Positions 1 through 7,781 of a stretch of 64,000 nt of DNA are shown here, piece by piece (positions within the stretch are counted from its first letter, which is position 1; the number at the start of each line of letters is the position of its first letter). Under the pieces are notes generated by a model. The model saw only the letters and a program-made list of their open reading frames with translations. It had not been told where the DNA came from and ran no database searches. A program made the position numbers and the translations under genes. This DNA comes from Nocardioides zhouii (GTDB lineage Bacteria; Actinomycetota; Actinomycetes; Propionibacteriales; Nocardioidaceae), in NCBI RefSeq assembly GCF_004137345.1, contig NZ_SDWV01000002.1, positions 186,001 to 250,000 of the forward strand. Direction: 5' to 3'.

Positions 1-115
1 CTCCGCCGTGAACCAGCCGGTAGACGGTCATCTTCGAGACGCGCATCTTGGACGCGACCTCGGCGATCGTCAGGAACCGGGCCTCGGACATGTCTCCAGG
101 GGTGTTCTCAGCCAT
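1..115 (-). CDS. BldC-like small helix-turn-helix protein (partial)
   Basis: N-terminal 38 residues of a small DNA-binding protein; the rest lies beyond the left edge. The visible part reads MAENTPGDMSEARFLTIAEV followed by an excisionase/MerR-type helix-turn-helix (ASKMRVSKMTVYRLVHGG). This matches the BldC-like HTH proteins of actinobacteria, about 70 residues long, typified by Rv0500A, which lies next to proC in M. tuberculosis; proC is also close by here. Such proteins bind DNA as small one-domain regulators. The ATG has an AAGGA-like sequence about 15 nt upstream, which is a weak site. I infer a regulator; its targets cannot be read from the sequence. Confidence 0.8.
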   Translation of the reverse strand, partial: MAENTPGDMSEARFLTIAEVASKMRVSKMTVYRLVHGG

Positions 116-305
116 GGTGGTGCACCGATCCTTCTGCGCGGAACGGCGCCGGCTTCCCCACCGGCGTCACAGGCGTGCCGCTTTCGACTGAGGTTAGGGC
201 TCGCGTGACGGGTGGGGAAGAGGAATGCCAAAGAAACTTGTGGGACTGGCGGCGTGGCGTGTTGAATCTTTACCTTTTCCCGCTCATCCCCACGCTCCCT
301 GAGCG
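116..305. other. intergenic region upstream of the BldC-like gene
   Basis: 190 nt between acuC and the BldC-like gene, both on the minus strand. It holds the likely leader of the HTH gene, with a TAACCT box on the minus strand near 195-200. A short hairpin (CCCTGA-GCG-TCAGGG, about 293-311) covers the acuC stop codon. There is no T-run, so it is not a clear terminator. Confidence 0.4.
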
Positions 306-1487
306 TCAGGGAAGCGGGTCCAGGCCGTGCAGCGGGAAGACCTCCATGCGGGTCGCGTGGATCGCCCGGTCCAGCCACGAGTCCGGGTCGTAGCCGTCGG
401 CCCAGTCGCGGAACGCGGGCGTACGCCCGTCGGTCATCCGGTGCGGAGCGGTCGCGCCCAGCACCTCCTCGACGTACGCCCGCCACGCCGGCGGGGTCTC
501 GAGCGTGGGTTCGAGCGGGCGGCCCGACGCGATGGCGAGCAGGTGCGCCCAGGCGCGCGGCACGACGTCGATGATCGAGTAGCCGCCACCGCCGGTGACG
601 ACCCACTTGCCGCCGGAGACCTCGTGGGCCAGCTCGTGGAGCGCGAGGTAGGCCGCGCGCTGGCCGTCGACGCTGAGCATCATGTGGGCGAGCGGGTCGT
701 TCATGTGGGAGTCGCAGCCGTGCTGGGTGACCAGCACCTCCGGTCGGAACTCGCGCAGCAGCGGGGGTACGACGGCGTGGAACGCGCGCAGCCAGCCCGC
801 GTCCGACGTGCCGGGCGGGAGCGCGACGTTGGCCGCCGTCCCCTCGGCGTTCTCGCCGCCGGTGTCGGTGGCGAAGCCGGTGCCGGGGAAGAGCATCTGG
901 CCGGTCTCGTGCAGCGAGATCGTCAGCACCCGCGGGTCGTCCCAGAAGATCGACTCCACCCCGTCGCCGTGGTGGACGTCGATGTCGACGTACGCCACCC
1001 GCTCGGCGCCGTCGGCCAGCAGCTGCTTGATGCCGATGGCGACGTCGTTGTAGATGCAGAACCCGCTCGCGCGGTCGGGCATCGCGTGGTGCAGGCCGCC
1101 GGCGATGTTGACCGAGTGCAGCGACTCGCCGCTCCAGACCTGGCGGAAGGCCTCGAGGCTCGCGCCGACCACGTGCGCGCTGGCGAGGTGCATGTCGGGG
1201 AAGACCGGGTCGTCGTCGGTGCCGAGCCCGCGGGCGTGGTCCTCGTGGCCCGGCGTCGTGCCGGCCTTGGTGACCGCGTCGATCAACCCCTGCTCGTGGA
1301 CGGTCGCGATCTGCGCGTCCGTGGCCATCGGGGCGTCGACGCGCTTGAGCCCGTCGAGGACGCCGAGCTCCTCGGCCAGTCGCATCGTCAGGTCGACACG
1401 GACCGGGGACATCGGGTGCGTGGGCCCGAAGTTGTAGTCGGTGAGCGTCGAGTCGAAGACGACAGACGTGGGACCGGCGCACTCCAT
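306..1487 (-). CDS. acuC: AcuC/class I histone deacetylase family amidohydrolase
   Basis: Zinc-dependent deacetylase of the arginase/deacetylase fold, 393 residues. In bacteria AcuC-type enzymes remove acetyl groups from protein lysines such as acetyl-CoA synthetase. Family motifs are visible: GGLHHAMPDRASGFCIYNDV near residue 125, DIDVHHGDGV near 163, the metal-binding DSHMNDPL near 265 and a GGGGYS loop near 300. I chose the ATG at 1487 rather than the one at 1523 because TAACGT lies 7 nt upstream, giving a leaderless transcript, and because the homologous N-terminus (STLTDYNFGPTHPMSP) begins soon after. It stands alone, divergent from the TetR-controlled operon. Confident on family; the in vivo substrate is unknown. 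Confidence 0.88.
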   Translation of the reverse strand: MECAGPTSVVFDSTLTDYNFGPTHPMSPVRVDLTMRLAEELGVLDGLKRVDAPMATDAQIATVHEQGLIDAVTKAGTTPGHEDHARGLGTDDDPVFPDMHLASAHVVGASLEAFRQVWSGESLHSVNIAGGLHHAMPDRASGFCIYNDVAIGIKQLLADGAERVAYVDIDVHHGDGVESIFWDDPRVLTISLHETGQMLFPGTGFATDTGGENAEGTAANVALPPGTSDAGWLRAFHAVVPPLLREFRPEVLVTQHGCDSHMNDPLAHMMLSVDGQRAAYLALHELAHEVSGGKWVVTGGGGYSIIDVVPRAWAHLLAIASGRPLEPTLETPPAWRAYVEEVLGATAPHRMTDGRTPAFRDWADGYDPDSWLDRAIHATRMEVFPLHGLDPLP

Positions 1488-1536
1488 GTGGCGGACGTTA
1501 CCCCCGCGCTCCGGTCGATCCATCTAGCGGACATAG

Positions 1537-1564
1537 TTGAACACGTTCAAATCTGTGCTACGTT
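1537..1564 (+). promoter_or_regulatory. promoter overlapping TetR-type operator 1
   Basis: TTGAAC (1537-1542), a 16-nt spacer and TACGTT (1559-1564) form a plausible -35/-10 pair for the operon starting at 1606. The -35 is the left arm of the inverted repeat TTGAAC-AC-GTTCAA (1537-1550), so a bound repressor would cover it. Confidence 0.6.
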
Positions 1565-1578
1565 CAGCGCGCCAGAGT

Positions 1579-1594
1579 TTTGAACACGTTCAAA
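1579..1594. promoter_or_regulatory. TetR-type operator 2
   Basis: TTTGAAC-AC-GTTCAAA, a 7-bp-arm inverted repeat with the same 2-nt centre as operator 1, 43 bp away centre to centre. It lies just after the predicted transcription start and ends at the AAAGGAG ribosome-binding site of the 1606 gene. The likely ligand-controlled repressor is the TetR protein at 2940. Confidence 0.65.
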
Positions 1595-1605
1595 GGAGTT
1601 CCACC

Positions 1606-2037
1606 GTGGACTGGACCGCGACGTCGTACCTCACCTACCTCGCCATCACCGTGCCCCTCACGATCTGGGTCGCGACCACCCTCTCGAGCAACGGCCGCGT
1701 CTTTCTCGAGGACGTGTTCGGCGACAACGCCGCCCTCGCGGACGCGATCAACAAGCTCCTCGTCGTCGGCTTCTACCTGCTCAACGTGGGCTTCGTGCTG
1801 CTCTACCTCCGGACCGGCGAGCTGGTCGTCGACCTGCCCAGCCTGATGGAGGTCGTCAGCCTCAAGGTCGGCGTCGTGATGGTGGTGCTCGGTCTCATCC
1901 ACTTCACGAACGTCTACGTCTTCAACTCGATCCGACGCCGGGTCCGGATGGAGAGCCTGCGCACCCCGCCGCTGGCGCCGCAGTGGGACCACGGCCCGGT
2001 CGCCCCTGCTACGACGGGTGACGTCCCGTGCGACTGA
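1606..2037 (+). CDS. small integral membrane protein, first gene of TetR operon
   Basis: 143-residue membrane protein of unknown function. The GTG start is set by AAAGGAG (1592-1598) at 7 nt; an upstream in-frame ATG lies inside operator 1 and is unlikely. About three hydrophobic helices are visible: near residues 10-27 (LTYLAITVPLTIWVATTL), 46-67 (LLVVGFYLLNVGFVLLYL) and 85-105 (VGVVMVVLGLIHFTNVYVF), followed by a basic, Pro-rich cytoplasmic tail. The 3' end overlaps the DUF393 gene by 10 nt, so translation is probably coupled. Two inverted repeats flank its promoter, so expression is probably induced by an unknown ligand. I recognise no named family. Confidence 0.8.
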   Translation: MDWTATSYLTYLAITVPLTIWVATTLSSNGRVFLEDVFGDNAALADAINKLLVVGFYLLNVGFVLLYLRTGELVVDLPSLMEVVSLKVGVVMVVLGLIHFTNVYVFNSIRRRVRMESLRTPPLAPQWDHGPVAPATTGDVPCD

Positions 2038-2447
2038 CGGTGCTCTACGACGACGCGTGCCCGCTGTGCCGCGCGTTCAGCTCGTGGCTGGGTCGCCAGC
2101 CCCTGCTGGTCGACCTCGACCTGGTACCGGCCGGGTCGACCGCAGCACGACGACGCTTCCCATCGCTCGACCCCGAGCGCACGCTCGAGGAGGTGACCGT
2201 GGTCAGCGACGCGGGCGCCGTGTGGACGGAGGGCCACGCCTGGGTGATGTGCCTCTGGGCGACGGCCCCCCACCGGGCGCTCGCCGAGTCGCTGGCCAGG
2301 CCCTCGCGGCTGCCGCTGGCAAAGGGGGCGGCCTACCTCGCGGCGGGCCTCCGCGGCGCGACGTCGAGCCTGCCCCGGCGGCCCAGGACGTACGAGCCCT
2401 GCACCGACGCCTGCTGCACTCCGACGACCCCGGAGGCGACGCCATGA
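2028..2447 (+). CDS. DCC (DUF393) thiol-disulfide oxidoreductase-like protein
   Basis: 139-residue protein whose N-terminus YDDACPLCRAF carries the D-x-x-C-x-x-C signature of the DUF393/DCC family, a thioredoxin-like fold thought to handle thiol-disulfide exchange. The redox pair is Cys11/Cys14. The C-terminus adds a second cysteine cluster (CTDACC). It starts with GTG inside the end of the preceding gene and ends ATGA, overlapping the next start, so the three genes form one coupled operon. Membrane partners on both sides suggest work at the membrane, but the substrate is unknown. Confidence 0.8.
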   Translation: MRLTVLYDDACPLCRAFSSWLGRQPLLVDLDLVPAGSTAARRRFPSLDPERTLEEVTVVSDAGAVWTEGHAWVMCLWATAPHRALAESLARPSRLPLAKGAAYLAAGLRGATSSLPRRPRTYEPCTDACCTPTTPEATP

Positions 2448-2929
2448 ACCCGGACTACCGACCGGACTTCCGCTGGATCCTCACGGGGCCGCTGATCGGC
2501 GCGCTGTCGGGCACCGCGGTGGCCTTCGAGGTCCTGATGGTCGTCCTCACCGTCGACGGACCGGTGCCGTCCGTGGGCCACGTGCTGGCCGGCGCCGTTC
2601 CCGTCCTCCTGCTGGCCGTCGTCTTCGGTGGTCTCGTCGGCGCCGGCGTCGGGCTCCTGGCAGGCCTGCCCCTGGTGTTCCTCGTCGGTCGCCACGTGTC
2701 CGCACTAGAGGCGCGGCGCCGCGCCTTCGCCCTGGGCGTCCTGCTCCCCCCGCTGGCGATGGTCGCCGCGTTCTCGGTGCTCACGGGAGAGCCGCCGGGT
2801 CTCCCGAGCCACCTGCCCCGGGGCGAGGAGTGGCTCGAGCTGGTGTGGCTCCCGGCGGCGTCGCTGCTCGGTGGCCCCCTGGCCGCCCGGGCAGCGACCC
2901 GGACCATGCCCCGCCCCGATGTCTCCTAG
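2444..2929 (+). CDS. membrane protein, third gene of TetR operon
   Basis: 161 residues with about four hydrophobic stretches: residues 12-35 (ILTGPLIGALSGTAVAFEVLMVV), 48-85 (a long Leu/Val/Gly-rich pair of helices), 98-115 and 135-150. The start ATG overlaps the DUF393 stop as ATGA. No motif identifies an activity. It ends shortly before the regulator at 2940, whose own promoter lies over this stop codon. Family unknown to me; operon membership is the best clue. Confidence 0.75.
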   Translation: MNPDYRPDFRWILTGPLIGALSGTAVAFEVLMVVLTVDGPVPSVGHVLAGAVPVLLLAVVFGGLVGAGVGLLAGLPLVFLVGRHVSALEARRRAFALGVLLPPLAMVAAFSVLTGEPPGLPSHLPRGEEWLELVWLPAASLLGGPLAARAATRTMPRPDVS

Positions 2930-2939
2930 GGTGGCGTCC

Positions 2940-3608
2940 GTGCCCACGAAGCGATCCGGCAAGGCCGAGCAGACCCGCTCCGGCATCGTGGACGCTGCGC
3001 TGTCACTGTTCCGCAGCGGCGGCTACGACGCCACCACGATGCGCGCGATCGCGGACGAGGCCGGGGTGTCCCTCGGCAGCGCGTACTACTACTTCTCCGG
3101 CAAGGAGGAGCTGGTCCAGGCGTTCTACGACCAGCTCCAGGTCGAGCACGCGGCGGCTGCCGAGTCGGCGTACGACCGGCCGGCGTTCGCCGACCGGCTG
3201 CACGGGGTGATGGCCTCGTTCCTCGACGTGGCCGAGCCGTTCCACGACTTCGGCGGCCAGTTCTTCCGCAACGCCGCCGACCCGCGATCGCCCCTCTCGC
3301 CCTTCTCGGCCGAGTCGGGGCCCGCCCGCGAGGCCAGCACGGAGCTGATGCGTCGCGCCGTCGAGGGCTCGGACCTCAAGGTCGCGCCCGGCCTGCGTCA
3401 GGAGCTGCCCGAGCTGCTGTGGCTGCTGCACATGGGCGTCGTGCTCTTCTGGGTGTACGACGACAGCCCTGGGCAGCGGCGTACGCGCACGCTCGTGGCC
3501 GGACTGGTCCCGATCGTCGACCGCTCCGTACGACTCACGCGGCTGCCGCTGGTGCGCGGGCTCGTCGACGACGGCCTCGGGCTGGTCCGCCAGCTGCGGG
3601 GGACCTGA
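2940..3608 (+). CDS. TetR/AcrR family transcriptional regulator
   Basis: 222-residue regulator. Its N-terminal TetR HTH is clear (AEQTRSGIVDAALSLF, then MRAIADEAGVSLGSAYYYF near residues 30-55), followed by a variable helical ligand-binding domain. The GTG at 2940 is preferred over ATG 2919 because TAGGGT (2927-2932) lies 7 nt upstream, giving a leaderless mRNA and a promoter separate from the operon. I infer that it binds the two TTGAAC-AC-GTTCAA sites at 1537 and 1579 and controls the three preceding genes. Its ligand is unknown. Confidence 0.85.
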   Translation: MPTKRSGKAEQTRSGIVDAALSLFRSGGYDATTMRAIADEAGVSLGSAYYYFSGKEELVQAFYDQLQVEHAAAAESAYDRPAFADRLHGVMASFLDVAEPFHDFGGQFFRNAADPRSPLSPFSAESGPAREASTELMRRAVEGSDLKVAPGLRQELPELLWLLHMGVVLFWVYDDSPGQRRTRTLVAGLVPIVDRSVRLTRLPLVRGLVDDGLGLVRQLRGT

Positions 3609-3612
3609 GGAC

Positions 3613-4758
3613 TCACCGGGTGGGCGGGGTCCAGAGCCAGGCCTCGGGTCGGCCCGGCGACTCGAACCCCGCCGCTTCGTCCACGCCGCCGACGACGAAG
3701 AGCCGGTCGTCGGCCCACGTGGCACCCAGGTTGTGGTCGAGGTCGGAATCCGGTCGTCCGACACGGAGCCACGTGCCGGTCGCGGTGTCGAGGAACTGCC
3801 CGTAGCTGACGATGCGGGTGCCGGCGTCGGCGGAGACCAGCCAGTCGTCGGACTGCCAGTCGCGGGCCGGGACGTCGAGCGGCTGCCAGTCACCGGTGAC
3901 CGGGTCGAGCGTGCCGGCGAACGGGTAGGCCCGGTCCCAGCCGTTGACCTCTCCGCCGTCCACCTCTCCGGGCTCGACCCCGACCAGGCGGGTCCCGTCC
4001 CAGTGGCTGAGCCAGCCGACCTGTCCGGTGACGAAGCGCCGCCAGCCGCCAGTCCCGTCGGGGACATCGACCTGGGTGAGCGTGGGCTCGTCGGGCGCAG
4101 CGTCGTGGTAGCGGGACCCGGAGAGGACCGGCCCCGCCGGCGTGACGAAGAGCTGGGCGTCCTGCAGCGGACGCGGCGGCGCGTACGACGCCTCCACGCG
4201 GACGTCGTCCGTCGCGGGGTCCCAGCTCAGGATGCGGTGGTCCGCCAGTGCCCAGAGGCGGCCACCACTCTCGGAGAGCTGTCCCTCGAACCCGGCGGGA
4301 GGCGTCAGGGTCGACCAGGTGTCGCCGGCGACGTCGTAGCCCTGCCACGTCCCGTTCTTCGTCCCGCGTACGACGAGCACCGCGCCGACCAGCGCGGAGT
4401 CCCAGTCGCTGCCCCAGCTGTTCCACAGTCCGACTGGGGCAGGCTCCAGCGATCGCCACGACCGCGTTGCCGGGTCGTACGCGGCTCCGTCGGACGCCAG
4501 GTCCGTCGGGGTCATGCAGTCCGCGTTGGGCGGGCAGACATAGCCGGTGTTGCCGCCCACCACGATGACCTCGGAGCCCGTCCAGGCCACGACCGGGTCT
4601 GTGCGCGGGGACAGCGGGAAGCTCTCAACCCGCTCCCAACGGGCAGCGTTCGTGGCGGCCGCGCCCTCCTCGCCCGATCGCGGCCCCGGCGCCGTACCGC
4701 AGGAGGTGAGGGCGAGCAGCACCGTGCCCGCCACGAGGGCACGCGCGCATCGGCTCAT
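3613..4758 (-). CDS. secreted lipoprotein with kelch-like beta-propeller repeats
   Basis: 381-residue predicted lipoprotein. The signal sequence ends in the lipobox LALTSC (lipid-attachment Cys near residue 20). The rest contains kelch-like blades: repeated phrases such as EVIVVGGNTG, GAAYDPATRSW, LFVVGGVDEA and GTLDPVTGDW place a GG pair and an aromatic at regular spacing. It would sit outside the membrane, and such propellers usually bind proteins or sugars. The start ATG 4758 begins a proper signal peptide; upstream in-frame codons overlap proC. It is only 34 nt downstream of proC on the same strand but has no functional link I can see. Confidence 0.72.
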   Translation of the reverse strand: MSRCARALVAGTVLLALTSCGTAPGPRSGEEGAAATNAARWERVESFPLSPRTDPVVAWTGSEVIVVGGNTGYVCPPNADCMTPTDLASDGAAYDPATRSWRSLEPAPVGLWNSWGSDWDSALVGAVLVVRGTKNGTWQGYDVAGDTWSTLTPPAGFEGQLSESGGRLWALADHRILSWDPATDDVRVEASYAPPRPLQDAQLFVTPAGPVLSGSRYHDAAPDEPTLTQVDVPDGTGGWRRFVTGQVGWLSHWDGTRLVGVEPGEVDGGEVNGWDRAYPFAGTLDPVTGDWQPLDVPARDWQSDDWLVSADAGTRIVSYGQFLDTATGTWLRVGRPDSDLDHNLGATWADDRLFVVGGVDEAAGFESPGRPEAWLWTPPTR

Positions 4759-4792
4759 GTCAGGTGGACGCCCGCGCGGCCGGCCAGGTTCC

Positions 4793-5593
4793 TCAGATGC
4801 CCTCGGCCAGCTCGCGGGACCGGTTGCGCGCGGCCTCCATCGCGGCGAGGAATGCCGCGCGGACCTTGTGGATCTCGAGCTCGCGCAGCGCTGAGGCGGT
4901 GGTGCCACCGGGCGAGGTGACCTGCTCGCGCAGCACGACGGGGTGGGTGCCGGTCTCGCGGAGCATGGCGGCCGAGCCGACAAGCGTCTGCACCACCAGC
5001 TCGGTGGCTGTGGCGCGCGGCAGGCCGAGGTGCACGCCGGCCTCGATCATCGACTCGACGACGAAGAAGATGTAGGCCGGGCCGGAGCCGGAGATCGCGG
5101 TGACCGCGTCCATCTGCTTCTCGGGGATGCGCAGCACCTTGCCCGTCGAAGCCATCAGCGACTCGACCTCGGCGAGGTGGGCCTCGTCGCAGTGCGACCC
5201 CGGGGAGATGGCCGCCATGCCCTCGTCGACCAGGGCGGGGGTGTTGGGCATGACCCGTACGACGGCGACGCCCTCGGGCACGCGCGACTCGATGAATGCG
5301 GTCGTGATGCCGGCGGCCAGCGAGACCAGCAGCTGGCCGGGTCGCAGGTCGGGAGCGATCTCGTCGAGCACGTCGCCCATGTCCTGCGGCTTGACCACGA
5401 GTGCCACGGTGTCGGCCTTCGCTGCGGCCTCGCGGTTGGAGACGACAGCCACGCCGTAGCGCTCCTCCAGCTCACGGGCTCGTTCGGCGCGCTTCTCGCC
5501 GACCATCAGCTGGTCGACGCGGCGCCCGGCGCGTACGAGTCCGGACAGCAGGGTCTCCCCCATCACGCCGGCGCCGATGATCGCTGTGCTCAT
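4793..5593 (-). CDS. proC: pyrroline-5-carboxylate reductase
   Basis: 266 residues, normal length for ProC, which makes the last step of proline synthesis (P5C + NADPH to proline) in the cytoplasm. The N-terminal Rossmann motif GAGVMG (residues 7-12), the VKPQD segment near 92 and the C-terminal signature region (YIFFVVESMIEAGVHLGLP, then REQVTSPGGTTASAL) are present. TAGATT lies 6 nt before the ATG, so the transcript is probably leaderless. The proline dehydrogenase gene follows upstream on the same strand with its own promoter, putting synthesis and degradation side by side. Confidence 0.96.
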   Translation of the reverse strand: MSTAIIGAGVMGETLLSGLVRAGRRVDQLMVGEKRAERARELEERYGVAVVSNREAAAKADTVALVVKPQDMGDVLDEIAPDLRPGQLLVSLAAGITTAFIESRVPEGVAVVRVMPNTPALVDEGMAAISPGSHCDEAHLAEVESLMASTGKVLRIPEKQMDAVTAISGSGPAYIFFVVESMIEAGVHLGLPRATATELVVQTLVGSAAMLRETGTHPVVLREQVTSPGGTTASALRELEIHKVRAAFLAAMEAARNRSRELAEGI

Positions 5594-5634
5594 GGCCGCA
5601 ATCTACTGCGTGGCGCGGGGAGGCTCCGGTCTTG

Positions 5635-6570
5635 CTACTTCTTCGAGACCAGCGAGCGCGCGAAGAACGCGAGGTTCTGGGGCTTCTCGGCCAGGCGGCG
5701 CATGAGGTAGCCGTACCACTCGGTGCCGTAGGGGATGTAGACGCGCACCGTCTCGCCGGCCGTCGCGAGGCGCTTCTGCTCGTCGGGGCGGATGCCGTAG
5801 AGCATCTGGAACTCGTAGGTGCCGGCCCGACGGCCGAAGCGGCTCGCGAGCGACGAGGCGATATGGATCATCCGCGGGTCGTGGGTGGCGATCATCGGGT
5901 AGCCCTGTCCGGCCAGCAGCACCTTGAGGCAGCGGACATAGGACTTGTCGATGTCGAGCTTCTCCTGGAAGGCGACCGCCTCCGGCTCCATGTACGCGCC
6001 CTTGCAGAGCCGCACGCGCGAGCCCTCGTACGCGAGTGCCCGGCAGTCGGCCTCGGTGCGGTGCAGCATCGCCTGCAGCACGGCGCCGGTCTCGGGGAAG
6101 TCCTTGCGCAGCTCGCGCAGGATCGAGAGCGTCGAGTCGGTGGTGGTGTGGTCCTCCATGTCGAGGGTGACCGTGGTGCCGGCGTTGCGGGCCGCGCGGC
6201 AGATGTCGCGGGCGTTCTCCAGCGCGACCTTGTGGCCGCTGTCGGGCAGGAACTGGCCGATCGCGCTGAGCTTGACCGAGACCTCCGCGTGCGCGGCGAG
6301 GCCCTTGGACGCGAGGTCCGCGAGGACGTCTTTGTAGGCCGCGACCGTGGCCTCGGCCTGCGCGGCGTCGGTGGTGTCCTCGCCGAGGTAGTCGAGCGTC
6401 ACCCGCAGGCCGTGGTCGACGAGCGTCGACGTGGCGCGTACGGCGTCCGCGGTCTTCTCACCGGGGACGTAGCTGGTGACGATGCCGCTCGACACGGGCA
6501 TGGTCGAGACGAGCTTCTTGACGCCCTGGCTGCGGGCGAGGAGCAGGATCGGCTGGCGGAGCAACGACAT
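5635..6570 (-). CDS. proline dehydrogenase (monofunctional PutB type)
   Basis: 311 residues, the length of stand-alone FAD-dependent proline dehydrogenases that oxidise proline to P5C. The beta8-alpha8 barrel segments are visible: LRVTLDYLGED near 55, EVSVKLSAIGQ near 100, TLDMEDHTTTD near 135, RLCKGAYMEPE near 190 and the substrate-binding EFQMLYGIRPDEQKRL near 260. TAGCCT at 7 nt from the ATG marks a leaderless promoter. No P5C dehydrogenase (PutA C-terminal half) is fused or adjacent, so that enzyme must be encoded elsewhere. Confidence 0.93.
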   Translation of the reverse strand: MSLLRQPILLLARSQGVKKLVSTMPVSSGIVTSYVPGEKTADAVRATSTLVDHGLRVTLDYLGEDTTDAAQAEATVAAYKDVLADLASKGLAAHAEVSVKLSAIGQFLPDSGHKVALENARDICRAARNAGTTVTLDMEDHTTTDSTLSILRELRKDFPETGAVLQAMLHRTEADCRALAYEGSRVRLCKGAYMEPEAVAFQEKLDIDKSYVRCLKVLLAGQGYPMIATHDPRMIHIASSLASRFGRRAGTYEFQMLYGIRPDEQKRLATAGETVRVYIPYGTEWYGYLMRRLAEKPQNLAFFARSLVSKK

Positions 6571-6653
6571 GGAGCGAAGGCTACGCCGATCCCCACCGAA
6601 CTTTCACACCTCCTCCACCCCTTCCGACGGGGTGCGGACCTAGCGTCGGGGGC

Positions 6654-7031
6654 ATGACCTTCCAGACCTCGACGACCCAGCGCTACGTCCTCGCACTGGG
6701 CGTCTCGATCGGCACCGTCCTCTTCCTGCTGCTCGGCATCGGAGCGCTCGGCATCGTCGGTGACGGCGACCGTGACTGGCTCTACCTCGCGGCGCCGGTC
6801 GTCAGCCTGGCCGTGGCGGTCGCGACCCGGTTCCGGCCCACCGGGATGGCAACGGCGCTCGCGGCGTCGGCCGTGACGACGCTCGTCGCGGGAGCGGTGG
6901 CGCTCGTGCTCGTCGCCCTCGACGAGGCGAGCGCGTCGGTGCTCGACGTGGTGATGCTGACCGGGCTGTACGCCGCCCTCTTCGCGGTCGCGGCGTGGCT
7001 CTTCACGCGGGTCGGCACGGTCCGGGCCTAG
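6654..7031 (+). CDS. small four-helix membrane protein
   Basis: 125 residues, almost entirely hydrophobic, with four predicted helices near residues 11-33, 42-55, 65-88 and 95-118. There is no recognised motif. It is transcribed alone, divergent from the proline dehydrogenase gene: TAGCGT (6641-6646) is 7 nt before ATG, so it is very probably leaderless. The next gene runs toward it from 12 nt away. Function unknown. Confidence 0.75.
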   Translation: MTFQTSTTQRYVLALGVSIGTVLFLLLGIGALGIVGDGDRDWLYLAAPVVSLAVAVATRFRPTGMATALAASAVTTLVAGAVALVLVALDEASASVLDVVMLTGLYAALFAVAAWLFTRVGTVRA

Positions 7032-7043
7032 CCTGGACCGGGC

Positions 7044-7781
7044 TCAAGGAGTCCGCCGCCTGAGCGTCGCGGCGCCCAGCGCGAGCGCGGCCAGCGCGAA
7101 GCCGGCCACGACCGCGACAGAGCGCCACACCTCGACCTGGTCGGCGCGGCCGACGAGCTCCTGCATCGCGTCGACGGCGTACGACAGCGGCAGGACGTTG
7201 CTGATCGCCTCGAGCACGCCGGGCATCGCGTCCCGCGGGACGAAGAGGCCGCACAGCAGGATCTGCGGGAGGACGAACGCCGGCATGAACTGGACCGCCT
7301 GGAACTCCGTGGTCGCGAACGCGCTCACCAGAAGGCCGAGAGCCGTGCCGAGGACGGCGTCGACGACGGCAACGAGCCCGAGCAGCCAGACCGGTCCGTT
7401 GACGTCGAGGCCGAGCAGCCCGACGCTCACCCCGACCGCCAGCGCCGCCTGCACGGCGGCGAGCAGGCCGAAGGCGAGGGCGTAGCCGAGCAGGAAGTCG
7501 AGCTTGCCCATCGGCATCGTCAGCAGCCGCTCGAGGGTGCCGCTGCTGCGCTCGCGCAGGGTGGTCACGCTCGTGACGAGGAACATCACGATGAAGGGGA
7601 ACATCGCCAGCAGCGCCGGCCCGAAGCGGTCGAACATCCCTCCGGGCAGATCGTCGAACATCCACCACAGCAGGCTGATCAGGACACACGGGACGACCAG
7701 CAGCATCGCGAGGGTGCGGTGGTCGCGGCGGACCTGGGTCAGCACGCGGCCGGCGACGGCAAGGGTGATGCGGGCGTTCAT
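7044..7781 (-). CDS. ABC-2 type exporter permease
   Basis: 245-residue permease with six hydrophobic segments. It carries the ABC-2 signature region (TTLRERSSGTLERLLTMPMG near residue 77) and a C-terminal loop ending in a helix (PLSYAVDAMQELVG). It would pair with the ATPase encoded just upstream; the two genes overlap by ATGA (7778-7781), so they are translated together as a half-and-half exporter. Related systems export drugs or lipids. The TetR gene at 8788 on the same strand is a plausible regulator. Substrate unknown. Confidence 0.88.
   Translation of the reverse strand: MNARITLAVAGRVLTQVRRDHRTLAMLLVVPCVLISLLWWMFDDLPGGMFDRFGPALLAMFPFIVMFLVTSVTTLRERSSGTLERLLTMPMGKLDFLLGYALAFGLLAAVQAALAVGVSVGLLGLDVNGPVWLLGLVAVVDAVLGTALGLLVSAFATTEFQAVQFMPAFVLPQILLCGLFVPRDAMPGVLEAISNVLPLSYAVDAMQELVGRADQVEVWRSVAVVAGFALAALALGAATLRRRTP

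Noticed and set aside
1537..1594. KstR cholesterol-regulon operators
   Set aside because: The sites fit the loose TNNAACNNGTTNNA pattern, but no sterol or lipid catabolism genes are controlled here and a TetR gene lies in the same cluster.
1579..1594. LexA SOS box
   Set aside because: GAAC and GTTC are separated by 2 nt, not the 4 nt of actinobacterial LexA sites.
1536..1605. Earlier ATG codons for the first TetR-operon gene
   Set aside because: They lie in the operator and promoter, whereas GTG 1606 has a good ribosome site.
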